Source: Owenia fusiformis (taxonomy: Eukaryota > Annelida > Polychaeta > Sabellida > Oweniidae). From it: a stretch of 64,000 nt of DNA. Of the stretch, positions 31,871-46,900 are shown piece by piece. The number at the start of each line of letters is the position of its first letter. Positions within the stretch are counted from its first letter, which is position 1. The notes under the pieces are model-generated. The model searched no databases and was not told the origin of the DNA. It saw only the letters and a program-made list of their open reading frames with translations. The position numbers and the translations under genes are program-made. The DNA is taken from positions 5,318,989-5,382,988 of the forward strand of contig CAIIXF020000006.1 in NCBI GenBank assembly GCA_903813345.2, in the 5' to 3' direction.

Positions 31871-34181
31871 CCTGTCATTTATTTATGTTCGAAACTGTAT
31901 TTAAAATTGTACTCAAACCATTTTACTCGATCTAGATATATGTATGCTATCTTACCGTATGAAGGCCACACTTTACGATGGTGAACCATCAACAATTCCA
32001 AAAGTTCATTACGGGTGTGTTTTCGTGGAAAAACTTATTTCATGCTCAGAGCATAAATACGTCACTTATGCCTTGGTCGCATTAGCTCCGATTTTCACTA
32101 CGGCGCCTTGCCGATTGAGTATTTTGTTCAAAATTGAATACTATACTGAACAAAACACTCAATCTGCCGGGCGCGGGCCGATGGATCGAAGCAAATGTGA
32201 CCCAGGCATTACATGACGTGTGTGGTTGAAACAATTTGCAGCGAAATACGATTTTGTAAATAAAAATGAAACCCTTGGTTTCAAGGACGAGTTATTCGCT
32301 CTTATTTTGAGCCAATTATTGTATGATTGAGGCTATTCTCATCAAGTTTGCGAAGGGTATAATATCATCTGCAATTGAGTGCGGAATCAATAGTATAGTT
32401 TCCATATAGCTTTTGAAATCTCGCTAAATCTCGTTTTTCGTGAGATTTTAAGAGACTTGCATATTAGACCTCTAATGACTTACATTACCTTCTTTTAAAT
32501 GGTATATTTGAATTCAGTGGAATGTTTTCTCCTAAAATAGCTTTGATTTACACAGTTATGTAATTTGAATAATTTTCTATGACAATTTAAAAAAAGTTGG
32601 GCCAAATGTCCATAGATGCAATGCTAAAATTCTTTAAAACCGTGGATTATTTGTATGTCAATCAACATTAGCATGTTTAATCACAACATGTTCATAAACA
32701 GGGTCATCATGTGGTATATCATTCAAGTTTTATACAGATTCAACAAACACACTTTGATAAATCATGAAATTAAGCCACTTTTCCAAGATTTTAGCATGTA
32801 AGTGAATGGAGCTCTAGCCAGAGTTAAAAGCTGAATAAAAGATGGCAGCACGAGATTTCATTGATTTTTCTGCTATTTAGAAACTATCCTATTGAGCTGA
32901 AACGCTACTAAAAGCATATAACCACAGGGGCTTGTCCGGAGGGTCGGCCAAGCCCTCCGATGTGTTTGTACTGATCTAAGTAGTGAAAGGGAGGCCGATG
33001 TTGATCACCGTATGCAGACAGAGCCTGTGGGAAATATTGGGTGCGGCGCAAATGAGCGGAGGGTGCGGAGCTAACGGTCATTTTTGAATTTAAAATTGGG
33101 ATATTTCTGAAACTAAGCCGTTGTGTAACAATGCGTGCGCGACACGTCAGACTTACAACTTTAAATAGACTTGAAGGTTTTGTTTCAACTGATGTGCTTA
33201 ATGCCGGAAAGGACGTAGACGCAGTGATGAAGTCTGAGATATGCGTCTATTCGAAAAATATTGGCAAGAATGAGAAGAGAAGTAGCGAGATAATTAGATA
33301 ATTGGCCACGTGATGGATAAACAATTCATGTTATCAATTTATTTCTAATATAAACATTTACATTCAATTACAATTACTAATTGCCAAGGTTTTTCAACAT
33401 GAGCGGCAATTTAATATATATATTATATATGCATGTAGATATTAGATAATGGATAAACAATCGGAAAGGGTTTTTAGTGAGAAAACACAAACCGAAACTA
33501 GAATATGTATGAACCGTGATTTAAGGATTTAAGACCTGGACTCGGTGCAATGTGGAATGACCATACCTTGAAGATTTTGCTCTCTAAAATTTGCACGAGA
33601 TGCGGAGCATCGAGTGTTAATTTTAGGAAACAACGTTTGAAAGGAATGGTAATTACACAATGCATTGAGTCTTGGGCTTAAATTATTTTCACACATTGCA
33701 AAATATTTTTAACATGTCACCTAAAAGATACGAAATCACTAAAATAACATATTTTCAATGAAAGATTTTGCAAGGGTCAAGTTGGAAAACCACCAATTTT
33801 AATCTATTGAGTGAACTATGCCTTATTGGTAATTTCACGCACAGTGCGTTTTGTGAAATACTGTGTTCGGATTGGCTGAAATCGGACACACCTTGTGCTA
33901 TGTGTGAATTAGATATAATACAAGCATTGGCGAAATTGAACATTTGGTGATCATTTTGAATTTTCTATGGCACAAATCTGAAAACAATAACGTAATGGTG
34001 ATCTATTCTAAAAGTCATGAAATGTATACTGATAGCCTATAGTACTTTTACGAGTAACAAATTCCACCGAACAAGAAATGTTTTGATAGATATCAACTAC
34101 CTTGAAAATATATACTTGAACAGAGCTCTTACCCCTAGTTATCAACATTTGGAATTTAAAATGAAATCCGTCGACATTTGA
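31871..34181. other. Gene-poor DNA
   Basis: Only short open frames without motifs (for example 31944-32216 and 33768-33950). GC-richer islands near 32160-32210 and 32930-33070 have no readable domain. Confidence 0.4.
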
Positions 34182-34305
34182 GTTATCAAAGATTACCACG
34201 ACATGGAGGGCAACAAGGGCAAGAGTTGGCTCTGTAAGTACCTCTGCCTCTTCAAGGACGCCGTGAATGAAAGGCCGGTATACCTGTTCTTAACAAACAT
34301 CTCGC
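34182..34305 (+). pseudogene. Rep/helicase-like P-loop fragment (possible CRESS-DNA virus relic)
   Basis: One frame encodes MEGNKGKSWLCKYL followed by FKDAVNERPVYLFLTN. Gly-Asn-x-Gly-Lys-Ser-Trp-Leu-x-x-Tyr-Leu fits the Walker A block of Rep superfamily-3 helicases of circular ssDNA viruses, where an Asp-x-x-Gly-Asn lead-in is common. The ~100 bp are GC-rich, with G/C third positions, unlike the AT-rich surroundings, which suggests transfer. There is no Rep nuclease domain, Walker B or arginine finger. The frame dies in AT repeats by 34380. The Rep assignment is inference from one motif; another P-loop protein is possible. Confidence 0.35.
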
Positions 34306-34321
34306 CCGAAATTTCTATAAT

Positions 34322-34515
34322 ATTTTTCGTAAGAGACATACCAATCAATCAATCAATAACATTTAAAATAATAAAATAAAAATTTAAAAAATTTAAAATA
34401 ATAAAAAATACCAATCAGGGCGCGGGGCGCAGGATTATTCTCATTAAAATTTAAAATAATAAAATAATAATAATAAAATTTCATAGCTTCATTTGGTATG
34501 TCTCTTACGAAAAAT
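34322..34515. repeat. Inverted repeat with AT-rich core
   Basis: ATTTTTCGTAAGAGACATACCAA (34322-34344, with a 20-base core match) is mirrored at 34493-34515. Weaker complementarity extends outward. The core has AATAATAAAAT runs and a CGCGGGGCGC patch. It abuts the P-loop fragment. Confidence 0.7.
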
Positions 34516-36180
34516 CTTGAAATATTATTCTCGAACAGAGCTCCCCTGGCATAAGGTATTAGCATATAAAAGGATTGGCAACCAAATTGTGAACTGAATT
34601 CAACATTGTTTTCTCACCAATTATTGAAAGCACGATGTAAACACACTTGATGAAAAAATCCTTAATGTAATAGCTACTGATCGACAACAATTTAAGGTGG
34701 AAATTAATTATGTACATTGTATTTTTCATAATTGTTTTTGTGAACAATGTTCTTAGTGCAATCTTCTTTTTTGTTCTCTTGAGAATGAAATAAAATATTT
34801 ATCCGAACCTTGTCATACTTGTCGGAACAAAATGGCATATGCAACATTTTCTTAGATCTCGATATATCATAGCTATTCAAAGGAATGTTGGGTTCCTTAG
34901 AAAATATCAAAAAACAAAATAAACAAAAAAATAAAAAATATTTTATTTCATTAACAATATACTTATTTTAATTGAAAATGTCTGGAGTTATTGCATTGAC
35001 CTAACATGTGCACCTGTTCAAATCCTCAAAAATAGCCGAGATCTAACATATGCCTGTCTGAAATCTGTTGGAAAACCTTCCCTGGTCCTTTGAACCTAAT
35101 CCGTCCTCTGGTATTTAAATGAACACATCTTACCTTATTTATTTTATGCTCACGTCCATCGCAACCAATCATCATTATCTGTTGAATGTTCATCTGACTG
35201 TCCCACCCAATACCATGATTTCTGGCTTTCGTTTCTTTCGTTTATTTGTCTGCTCCATCTCATGCATCATTCATGTGCCACACTTATTTCTTTTTTCATA
35301 TTCTCGTTTTTACTGCGCTTGACCGTTACTTAAATTGTAAGGGGCGTCATGCCCAAATTAGCCAACTTTGCGAACATTTGCTCACCTTATTATTGAAACG
35401 ATCTAAACACGTAGCATTATATCTTTTTGATATACAAGTCAATGTAGAAGTCAATGTCCCTGCGATTCCTAGAAACGTACGTTGGATGAATTTCTTTTCT
35501 GGTTATACATTTGGATAGCTAGCATATCTTATATCCTGCTCTCTTCCTTCTGTCGAGTAATATAATGGATCAGGACATGTGTTGGTTGTGTCATGTTCCA
35601 AAGTCCGCAGTTAACAATGCAGGCTTTAGCAAATATTGCACAAGATTATATCTGATCAAGGTTCAAAATCCCATGTTAAGAAGCCATATGGATATCTCCC
35701 GTTTTAGTGATTTCATCTTCTGTTATTTGTTCACATTACTGAATATTAATAGCATGTAAAGTATCAAGGCCCAGAGGACCTAGAAAAAACTTACGTGTAA
35801 CGTTGGATACGCAATTACTGAGTATACAATTCTACCTGGCAATTAGCTCACGTGACCCCCTCCTATCTACACATCAGATCTTTTTCGAATGAAACTTTAG
35901 TATACGTGTTGCCTTTATACAAAAACTTTAAATTTTGAAGCCATGCTCAATTGAAGCCAAAATGTTAAATCTACATACAATGTTACATTAACGCCAAATT
36001 GGAATTTGTAAAGCAATTATGTATTCCAAACCTTCTGAAGTTCTAAAGAGCGGGAATATACAATGTGTCAGGTAGCGATCGCAAAGGTGCGAAGGATTAT
36101 ATGTAGTGTGCTTCTAATAAAAAATAAATAATCGAAGAAGTTTAATAGTAATAAAACTGATATGAAAAAAAAAATTAAAT
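34516..36180. other. AT-rich noncoding DNA
   Basis: No gene supported. Short open frames at 34559-35759 have no recognisable domains. Confidence 0.4.
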
Positions 36181-36987
36181 TGAACTACGTGTTACAGCCT
36201 CTTTAACCTTTGAATTTCTATTTACGTAACCTGCGATGAAAATACCTATACTGTTGATGGAAACGTAACTTGGCTTTATTTCAAATACCTCCATTTTTTC
36301 ATTTTTTTCCTCAGTTACAATAGGTCGAAAATTTATGATAAATTTGATGAATTTTTGAAAATCGACATTCCCATGTTAACCAATGGGAAATGGTAGGTTT
36401 GCCGGAAGTCATTTGACAGAATATCCATCCATTCGAGTCCTTGCAAAAAATACAAGTCGGGTAGGCAATTGAATTTGCTAACTTTATTTAACAAAAAATT
36501 GCTACGTTTCTTCAGGTTCAACAAAGAACCTCTCCCATTGAAATAACACAGGAGTCGAAAAAATGTGTTTCCAAAATGACGTTAAAGCTCTTTAACTTTA
36601 GTTTTCATCAAGTAAATTATAAACTAAACACTTAGTGTACAAAAAAAGGTAAGACATTTCAATTTTCTATTCAAAAATATTTTTTCTGAATCGTTTACTG
36701 AATAGATATCCAAGATATCCTGATTTGCCCCGAACCCACCATTTCCCATTGGTTTACATGGAAATGACGATTTTCAAAAATTCATCTTTATCATCAGTTT
36801 TCGACCTATTGTAATTCAGGAAAAAATGGGAAAATGTTGAGGTATTGTCAAGTCAAGCAAGTTACGTTTCCGTCAATATTATAAGTAATCTCATCGCAGG
36901 GTAAGTAAATAAAAATTCAAACGTGAAGGGGCTTTAACACGTAGTTCAATGGGGGAGCTAAGGTTGCCAAACTTATGGAGGGGAGTG
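36181..36987. mobile_element. Fold-back MITE, copy 1 (left end truncated)
   Basis: ~80-85% alike to 38797-39606 and itself internally inverted (ACGTAACTTG near 36265 and CAAGTTACGT near 36858). The right end CTTATGGAGGGGAGTG is present at 36972-36987, followed by TA. The matching left end is missing. Confidence 0.8.
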
Positions 36988-37998
36988 TATATATGGATAT
37001 GTATTTATGTATCACTTTAAATATGCATACTAAATGTAATCAATAGTGTAAATTATTGCCGAAAACAGCAGCCTTTACCAACAATTATGTGGTGTAAAAT
37101 ACACCTTTCGTTAGATTCTTGATGCGTAACTTCAAATGTGTCTAATTGCTAGATGTCTAATACTCGTTTTATTTTACTAAATATCATGAGAGGCGAGCGG
37201 CCAATCATGCGATGCGATAGATGGATAGGTGCTCTTGGCACTTCTCTCCCTGTAGTAATGGCTTTTGGAAGAAATGTTGACACCCTTACATCGGTGATAA
37301 CGGGATAAGATAGTGCGCTCGAAATCCTATCTTGGATTGCAGTTATCCGACCCAAATGCAACATGTGTGTGATACCTAAATGTTTGACATTAGAAAGATC
37401 AATGGCAGAAGTCAGATAAATAAAAACATTGATTCTTCGGTGTAACTGAATTCATGTCTTGAAGCATTGATATGAATATAATATAATTACATTTGTAAAT
37501 GAATGTAAATGAAAGATGGCCAAACGACCAGTTGTTTGCTGTCAACTAAACGACTGGGACCCCAAATCATGAGCCCTGTACACGATGTATTTGATGATAA
37601 GTTCCTTATTTATACACCGGAGGACTGGCGTCCTATGAAATAAGGCAAAAAGAGGTGCTCACATTTTGTTACACGGTAACTAGTTGGAAGAGTGTATTAC
37701 CAATAAAATACAATGCATATGATTGTATATTTTGTTCGGACTTCCATCATCAGTGAGGGATATCCATATGACAAGTTTCCCAATGAAATAGAATTATATG
37801 GAATATTGATTCTCACATTGTCGGTCACAAAGAAATTATACAGATTTGAATTATTCAGTTACGAACATGAACATTACAATATTGCATTAAAACAAGGCAA
37901 ATCATATTACAAACTTTGTATTTTACAAAGTTAGTAATCAAAGGACACCTGTCGATGTTTTACAGTTAGAACACGTTCACTTATCAAGCGCGAAGACA
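36988..37998. other. Region upstream of the prolyl hydroxylase gene
   Basis: Presumed promoter and 5' UTR of the gene at 37999 lie in the last few hundred bases; no clear TATA box. 37190-37310 is GC-richer and has an open stretch beginning MRGERPIMRCDRWIGAL, unassigned. Confidence 0.35.
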
Positions 37999-40900
37999 AT
38001 GAGAGGTTTTACTGACTGTTTCCTAGAATCACTATTAATTATAACATTAATATTATGTTTAATAGAAAAATGCAAAGCTGATGTTTTTACGTCAGTAGCC
38101 AAGTTAGAGGTCCTTTTATTGAAAGAGATACAGGAGTTGGAAAATATTGAAAAGTATATAGAAGCAGAGGAATTTCGAATAACGGAACTAAAAAGGTAAA
38201 TACATTTTAACCAAAGTTTTTTTGTCTATATTAAAGCAAAAGTGAAATATCAAAATGTTCATATTTCATTTTGAAGTTTCATTGTAAAAAACTATAAAAA
38301 CTTAGAGGCTAGCAAGGCAAAACAAAAGTCATTTAAAGTATGGATTACTATTCAATCAAGATTAGACGTATGTTGTTAAACATAGCATGTCTATAAATGT
38401 ATTGCACGCCAAACAGACTTTGCAATATATTTCTAAATTATTAGGATAAGTCGAAGTATAAAAATGATGAATCCGGTTAATACAAGCAGGGATAGAGAGA
38501 TGTACATCACGCACCCCATAAACGCGTTCCATTTGGTGAGAAGGGCGGCATTCGAATGGGATTATATGTATGCTCTACTGAACGACCATTCGCCACATGA
38601 ACGTGAGTAAATACTTTTACTCTTATTTTGATAGTATATTATATAAAATCCCGATTCCGACCAAATGTTGGCGCGAATCGGAACGGAATCTGGATTTCAA
38701 ATAATTAACAGAGAAATGATAAATCTGATTTTTTATCTAATACCGTACCCGTGTCATATTTTGATCGGTAAAATCAAAGGCTTTATTTCATACTTACACT
38801 CCCCTCCATAAGTTTGGCAACCTTAGCTCCCCCACTGAACTACGTGTTAATGCCTCTTTACGTTTGAATTTTTATTTACTTGACCTGCTATGAAAATAGT
38901 TATAATATTTATGGAAACGTAACTTGACTTTAATTCCAAAACCTCCAGAGTTTCTCAATTTTTTCCTCAATGACAATAGGTCGAAAATTGATAATAAATT
39001 TGATGATTTTTTGAAAATCAACATTTCCATGTTAACCAATGAGAAATGGTAGGTTTGCCGCAAGTCATATGACAGAATATTCATCCATCTGAGTTCTTGT
39101 AAAAAAACAATTTAAGTAGGGAATTGAATTTGCTTACTTTATTTAACAAAAAATAATACATTTCGTCAGGTTCAACAAAGTTATAGGTCTTTAAAGTCAA
39201 AATTGTTTTTCAAAAAACCTCTCCAATTGAAATAACACAGGAGGCGAAAAATAATTTTCAAAAATGACTTTGAAGCTCTGTAACGTTGGTATTCATCAAG
39301 TAAACTAAACACTTAGTATACAAAAAAGTGAGACAATTCAGTTTTCTATGTTAAAATATTTTTTGCTGAATCTTTTACGGATGAGATATCCTGATTTCTG
39401 ATTTATCCCGAATCTATCATTTCCCATTGGATTACATGGGTATGACGATTTTCAAAAATTCATCAAATTTATCATCAAATTTCGACCTATAGTAACTGAG
39501 GGAAAATTGGGAAAATTTGGAGGTATTGGAAATAAAGTCAAGTTACGTTTCCATCAATATTAGTTCAATGGGGGAGCTGAAATTGCCAAACTTATGGAGG
39601 GGAGTGTAACTATACGATGAGTAGATAGACACTTTGATTGATTGCTGTACCAAAGATTATTTAAGTAAGAGAATTACATGCATTTATATATGGGCGATTG
39701 AAACGTATAGGTTGTGGCTTCAATTTTATATATGGGCGATTGAAACGTATAGGTTGTGGCTTCAATTTTATATATATGGGCGATTGAAACGTATAGGTTG
39801 TGGCTTCAATTTTATATATGGGCGATTGAAACGTATAGGTTGTGGCTTCAATTTTATATATGGGCGATTGAAACGTATAGGTTGTGGCTTCAATTTTATA
39901 TATGGGCGATTGAAACTTATAGGTTGTGGCTTCAATTTTATATATGGGCGATTGAAACGTATAGGTTGTGGCTTCAATTTTATATATGGGCGATTGAAAC
40001 GTATAGGTTGTGGCTTCAATTTTATATATGGGCGATTGAAACGTATAGGTTGTGGCTTCAATTTTATATATGGGCGATTGAAACGTATAGGTTGTGGCTT
40101 CAATTTTATATATGGGCGATTGAAACGTATAGGTTGTGGCTTCAATTTTATATATGGGCGATTGAAACGTATAGGTTGTGGCTTCAATTTTATATATGGG
40201 CGATTGAAGCGTATAGGTTGTGGCTTCAATTTTATATATGGGCGATTGAAACGTATAGGTTGTGGCTTCAATTTTATATATATGGGCGATTGAAACGTAT
40301 AGGTTGTGGCTTCAATTTTATATATGGGCGATTGAAACGTATAGGTTGTGGCTTCAATTTTATATATGGGCGATTGAAACGTATAGGTTGTGGCTTCAAT
40401 TTTATATATGGGCGATTGAAACGTATAGGTTGTGGCTTCAATTTTATATATGGGCGATTGAAACGTATAGGTTGTGGCTTCAATTTTATATATGGGCGAT
40501 TGAAACGTATAGGTTGTGGCTTCAATTTTATATATGGGCGATTGAAACGTATAGGTTGTGGCTTCAATTTTATATATATGGGCGATTGAAACGTATAGGT
40601 TGTGGCTTCAATTTTATATATGGGCGATTGAAACGTATAGGTTGTGGCTTCAATTTTATATATGGGCGATTGAAACGTATAGGTTGTGGCTTCAATTTTA
40701 TATATGGGCGATTGAAACGTATAGGTTGTGGCTTCAATTTTATATATGGGCGATTGAAACGTATAGGTTGTGGCTTCAATTTTATATATGGGCGATTGAA
40801 ACTTATAGGTTGTGGCTTCAATTTTATATATGGGCGATTGAAACGTATAGGTTGTGGCTTCAATTTTATATACAAGCTTAAACTCTCTAATAACAGAAAG

Positions 40901-43900
40901 ATACAAAACGCAAAGATAACAATTAGTATGCATTCTATTTGGCCGTCACCTGGTCACTATTGATTATTTGTTAGTTAAGTATGTAACGGTGTCATCGATG
41001 TTCTAGTAAGATATTGTTCTATTAATATATAATATTGTCTTAAACTATGAGATCTTTCCATCTGTTCTATATATTTCCAGTTGATGTGTTCATTCAGGCA
41101 AAAAAGTATGTGAAACCAATATAAACGATTTATAAATATCTATAATATTTCCAAATCCAATTTGTATTTTCCCATCTTTGGTTTTAGCTTTCCTAATAAT
41201 CACCAACTGATTATGTTGGAGTTTAATATTTACATCGTAAAGTTAATCGCATAAAGTGGTAATAATGATAAAATTACCTCACATTGTCCTTTATCTACTA
41301 GTGTTTCGATGCTTAGAAAACAAAAAATGATTCAAGTAACTAATAATATATTAACAAAAATAAATATTTAGAAAACAACGGGTGGAACAGTATAACATTT
41401 GATAGATTTGGCACATTAATCCTCACAGATTCTTGCATTTTGGCCGATCTGGGAGACTTGAGATTACGAGATCGCTCGAAAATCATTAGTACTCCATTCG
41501 ATTACGCCATTTCGGTAACAAAACGTCGGAACCTAGAAAGTATGATTTTGATTTTTATCGGAACGGATTACCAATGCAGATCTTAACCGTTTTGAAATTC
41601 CGTTTACGTAACAAAAGTGAGATATCAGGGAGTTTAAGCTTGCAATGTTTTTCACAACCTAAACGCGAACAGAACATATTTAAGCTATGCATTTGTGTGG
41701 GCGATTGGTCATATGTATAGGTTGGTGTTTTGATTGTGTATACAAGCTTAAACCTTCCTATTTAATCGACAATTGTATTGTCTTCTTAACTATTTGTTAG
41801 CAAACATGCACATATTAGGTATGAGATACGTACACACGTTTGTGATAAAAAATGGTTGTTTCGGCAACCGACATTTAATCGAGTGGACCCGTGAAAATGC
41901 AAGTTCATCGATCTGTATCTCGACATTTACCAAATACGCCAATCAATTTACAAAATTATATAATAAAACCGACTATATATTACTGATGATATGTATGAGA
42001 GGTCGAAATCTATAAATTAGTCAAATGATATATGGTAAATTGTTTTGTATTTAAAAGAGTCAATATTCATAAAATTGCAGTTTTGATTTTACACGAGAGC
42101 ACGTCCACACAGAATGTTGCAATCGTTCATCATGTATACCACACATTGAAATTTAATCTAGAGAAAAAGAAATTTGTGTCACTTGTTTTGTATTAACTCA
42201 GGCAGTACAAGTAGGAAGAAAGGAAAGGTTATTACATGGTTAACAACAATAAGCTGATGAATTGTTTTGAATGAACATTTGTTAACATGACACTTTCCAA
42301 GAGAATAAAATGAGTCCAAGTATTGATTGATATTGTGTAAAATCAAAATAGGAATTGTTGGTTTCTCTATTCATAATTTGTTTCTAATCATTTACTTGAA
42401 TTTCCGGAGCTATGTGCAACCATGCAAACAAAGCATATGCTTCAAATCCAAAGATAAATGGATTTATTAATAATAAGGGATTAACCACAACTTGTTATAC
42501 TGTCTATAAAAAATATTTTCAATTGTTGGATCTTGAATGCGAATATAGTATTAGTTTAGCAGGCCTCGATAACTTGGCGCATTTACATTGAGCCCCGTGC
42601 TAATTTATCAATCTTGAAGACTCCATGTAGAACACTTCTAAACAGAGATCACGGTAGACGTTCGCCATTCGCCAATTGCGAATTTTCGAAAGAGGTGGCG
42701 AAAAATATGTAAAGGTATTTCGCAGTTATGGCGAATTAGAGGTGTCTCGGTTTCCCGATATTGGACCGAATTTCGGTCCAGATGCTTCGGTTCGGGATAT
42801 GGGACAGAAAGGGTTAATATCGGTACATAGATTCCTTCCCTAAAATGCATAAAAACGTGTATAAATAGCGAGGAACACCTCCGATTTCGTTCTGAAAAAT
42901 TAAATATTTTCACTTACCTCGTACCTAGATTACACTTCTTTGCATTGAAAAGTGTTATTAACGGACCCGCGATTTCAGGTAGATGGTAATGCTTGTTCGT
43001 AAATTTCTTCTCCGTCGTTCGCAAATCGAGTGCATTATCAGTATGCCGGATGTAGGAAAGAAATTGAAAAATCGAGCCGGCATCTAAGTCGAAAAAGTCG
43101 GCAGTTTGGAAGTATTTTGGGACTCCGATATCACAAGGTAAACGAATTGGTGATATTACACCGTGCAGACTATGTGAAATGCCGATCACATTTGCGGCAG
43201 ATGCTTTACATTCAATTTTAACACTGTGGCTAGTCGATCTATGTGGATTCAGTCATTTATATGCAATGTTTCATGGGTTCCCGCGTACATTATAGGGAAT
43301 GGGGTCGTTGAAAAAATATGACAGAAAATCGAGGTAAGTGATCTCAGAGTTTCTACTTAACATATTGACTTGAAATCTTGCATACATATTCAATATACAT
43401 AGTATGACAATGTGTGAAAGTTTCAGCTAGCATATTCCTGTTATAGGGAAGATATTTGAACAACATTTCGTAAACGTCAACATATATGTATCAAATGGAT
43501 TCAACTATGTATCATATGGATTGAGAATGGTAACAAATGGATGCTATAATAAATTATGCTTTTATCATGATGATTTATTTACAGATGGACAACTGGCCAG
43601 ATTTTCTTTGTATCCATTGTTTGGATAAACATTCCTTATTCAGTGAAGTAATTAGCCACACCATTACAATACACCCTCATGAAGAATTGAAAATTGATAG
43701 ACTTTATATAGACCCGTCAACTGGAAAATGCCATTACAGAAGAAAAAACTATGGTTTCATCCCTAATACTGTGAATTTGAAAAACGGGTCCATAACATGC
43801 AATGATGACAATGAAGATGTTGAAATTAGGTACGCCAATCAAGTGAATTCCGAGCCCGAGAACCATCAACCCACTGGAATACCCACAGATCAAGTTTCAG

Positions 43901-46900
43901 AGCCATTAACATTCCTTGAAAGTGACAATGAGCAGCCAACAGATGGACCATCTGTAAATCTTGATGATTTTGTCAGCTCAGCTGAAAGAGCCTACAGATT
44001 CCTTGAAACAAATGACCAAAATTCAAGAATTATATTATCTATTTACAATTTTTTTGAAATCGTGGTAAGTGGAATCTTTCCAATTACCAATATAGCATTA
44101 TTATTGTTTTTGGACACTGTTGACTATTTCACCGCTCCATCCGCAAAACAAGTAAGATACAGAAAGGAAACTAAATACTTTTGGTTCATGGGCTTTCGTC
44201 TGTTTCATGGGAAGTTTCTGAGGTAAGACTTCATTCATTTTTACTTTTAATTCTTATGATAATAAAATATAATAAAAAATGGTCCTGATGAACACAGGCT
44301 TCGCTATAAGTATTGCAGTAGCACATTGGTGGAGGAAGCCATGGTTATAATATTTCGTGATTTAAACATTCGGTGTTATAGAACAAAATGCTATTTAGGA
44401 TTGCTTTATTACAAATTACATATATGGTAATCCTGTTTACTGATTATTTGTAATAATATTGTTGGAACTCTGGCCGATCTAGAAACAATCGCTTTTTTAT
44501 GACAGACTTGGTATGGTGGTCTGGAGTTTCAGTTGGTAAGAATCACGACTATAAATTATACTTCTAAATTCTAGGTGACAGCAGATACACTGACAATAAG
44601 CATGAAGCAATGGTCGCCGTATCACTAAGGAATTTTATTTATTTATTGTAAGACAAAATATATATGTATATTTATGTATAAAAGTGTGATTTCTTCTTTC
44701 CAGATTTATGCGTGGTGATACAACGACAGATAATTGTGCGCAAACAAAGAATTTTGCAGTTCCTAATACAGAATGCCTACGAGGGGAAAGTGCTTTTTGT
44801 TCAAGTGATATGAAACCTGGCATACAACACAAGGTTCTTGAAAAGCTTGCAGAGTGTGATAGCAGACAAGACAAAACATATAAAATGTGCTGGGATGGTA
44901 AGGCAATGACAACATTTTTGAAATGTTTTGAAGACACAAAATCTATGTCCATTTTTAAGAAGCAATTTGCCCAAAATGCATATGAATAAAAATGATGATA
45001 AATGTGCCTAATTGGAAGACTTTCTTCACACTTTATTGAATATTGACCTATATGTCATTGATAAGTTGTGATGATATATCAGTGTTTACTACTTGGTAAA
45101 TTCTGGAATGATTAAATGTATTTATTATTATCCCATTGAACGACAATTGGAGGGATATAAAGAACACCTCCGTCCGTCCGTCCGTCCGGGCAATAACTCA
45201 GATACCGTTGGCCCGATTTTGTTCATATTTTGTACACATATACCCTATGGGGGTAGAAGTTCTGCTCGAAAGCTGATTTTCAAAATGACCGCTGGTTTAA
45301 AAATGGCGGCCATTTTAGTGCCGATTTTACAGTAATTTCGGTGCAATATGTAAAACTGTAATTGCAATATGTTTTAAATGTAAAAAAATTATGTAGGACA
45401 TTAATAAAGCTAGGTATTTTTGGTATATATTTTGGAATATATTTGGTACATCTAGAAATGTAGATATTAAAGAACCAAATGGCAGCCATCTTGAAAAATG
45501 GTGGCCTTTACTCGTTATTTTACTATTTTTGTTGTAACTTGAAAAGTAGTGGAGCGTTTTTTTCATATTTGGTATGTGAATACTATAAGCATGGCACACT
45601 GTCTAATGACACTTTTGCTAGAAGGCGGCCATTTTGAAAAATGGCCACCATTTTAACGTATTTTACTATAAGTCGAAAAGTAGTGGAGCAATTTTGTTCA
45701 CATCTGGTATGTGAATACTATAAGCCTGGCACACTGGTTAATGACACTTTTGGTAGAAGGTGCCCATTTTGTAAAATGGCCGCCATTTTAACGTATTTTA
45801 TTATAACTCGAAAAGTAGGGAAGCGATTTTGTTCATATTTTGAATTTTAATACTATAAGAATGACACACTGTCTGATAACACTTTTGGTAGAAGGTATTT
45901 TGAAAAATGGCAGCCATTTTGCTATATACTTTGTTTATAAAAATACCATACATGGCTGTTCGATGGGATTTGATAAGCTTTGGCGTTGCTGTTGTTATTG
46001 TTTAATAAAAAATCATATATTTCTAATGGCATATAAAGCCACTTTTTTGAATCATTGTTATGAAATGAGATTAACACATATTTAACAGGTAAAAAGATAA
46101 ACGTCGGCCTGACAGCAAAGTATGGAGACGTTGATTGCTTTGGTCATGAGAATCCTAATTTTGAGCAAAGGCAAAAGCAATTGAACCTTGAAACAGAGAG
46201 CATTAAAAGAGTCAGTTCAAATTCTACTGTTCCCAAATCTTCTCATATTTGTGAAGCTGTAGGTATTGTGTCAAAAAGGATACGTGATCTCCGCAAACTC
46301 AAAGTTAAGAAAGAGGGTGCAATAAAAAGGTGGAATGATGTTGCTTTGAAAGAACCTGAAAAGCTCGAAAAAATGAAGTATGCAGTAAGTCAACTTACAG
46401 TTGACATTGCTTCTATAAAAGGTTGTATTCAAGAATGTCTCTCTGTCAATGATGAATTGTGTGATATTGGTGCAGACATCAATGCATTGGATCATCTGAT
46501 TGGAAAAGGTGAAGTGGATCTAGGAAGTCAAGAAAATTACATCTGCCTGGCAGAACATTGCAACAGCAATGAAAATCGTCATATAAAGCAGAGGTCCGAG
46601 AAATGGCATGAACTTAGAAAAACAGTAAAAGTGACAGGTAAGGGTTCTTACAATATGTAGTTATATATATGTTGAGAAACAAGCTAACATTCTAAAATGA
46701 TTTTAAACATAACCAACTAAGGGTGTATCGTCAACTTTATATTACCTTATTTTAATTTCGGACTAGGATTCAGAACAAGATGTATTACTTGTTAGCTGAG
46801 GTTAATAGAAACAAATATATGTATAAAAGCTTTATAAATATTGAAATCTCAGTAAACATGATTTTGTTTATTTTATTTACCAGGCAGTACATTGCACAAT

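Noticed and set aside
39683-40873. CRISPR-like array
   Set aside because: There are no unique spacers: the whole unit repeats head to tail, and the host is eukaryotic.
39634-40963. Several long repetitive ORFs on both strands
   Set aside because: They are readings of the 42-bp minisatellite, which has a period divisible by three and few stops; no start context or flanking exons.
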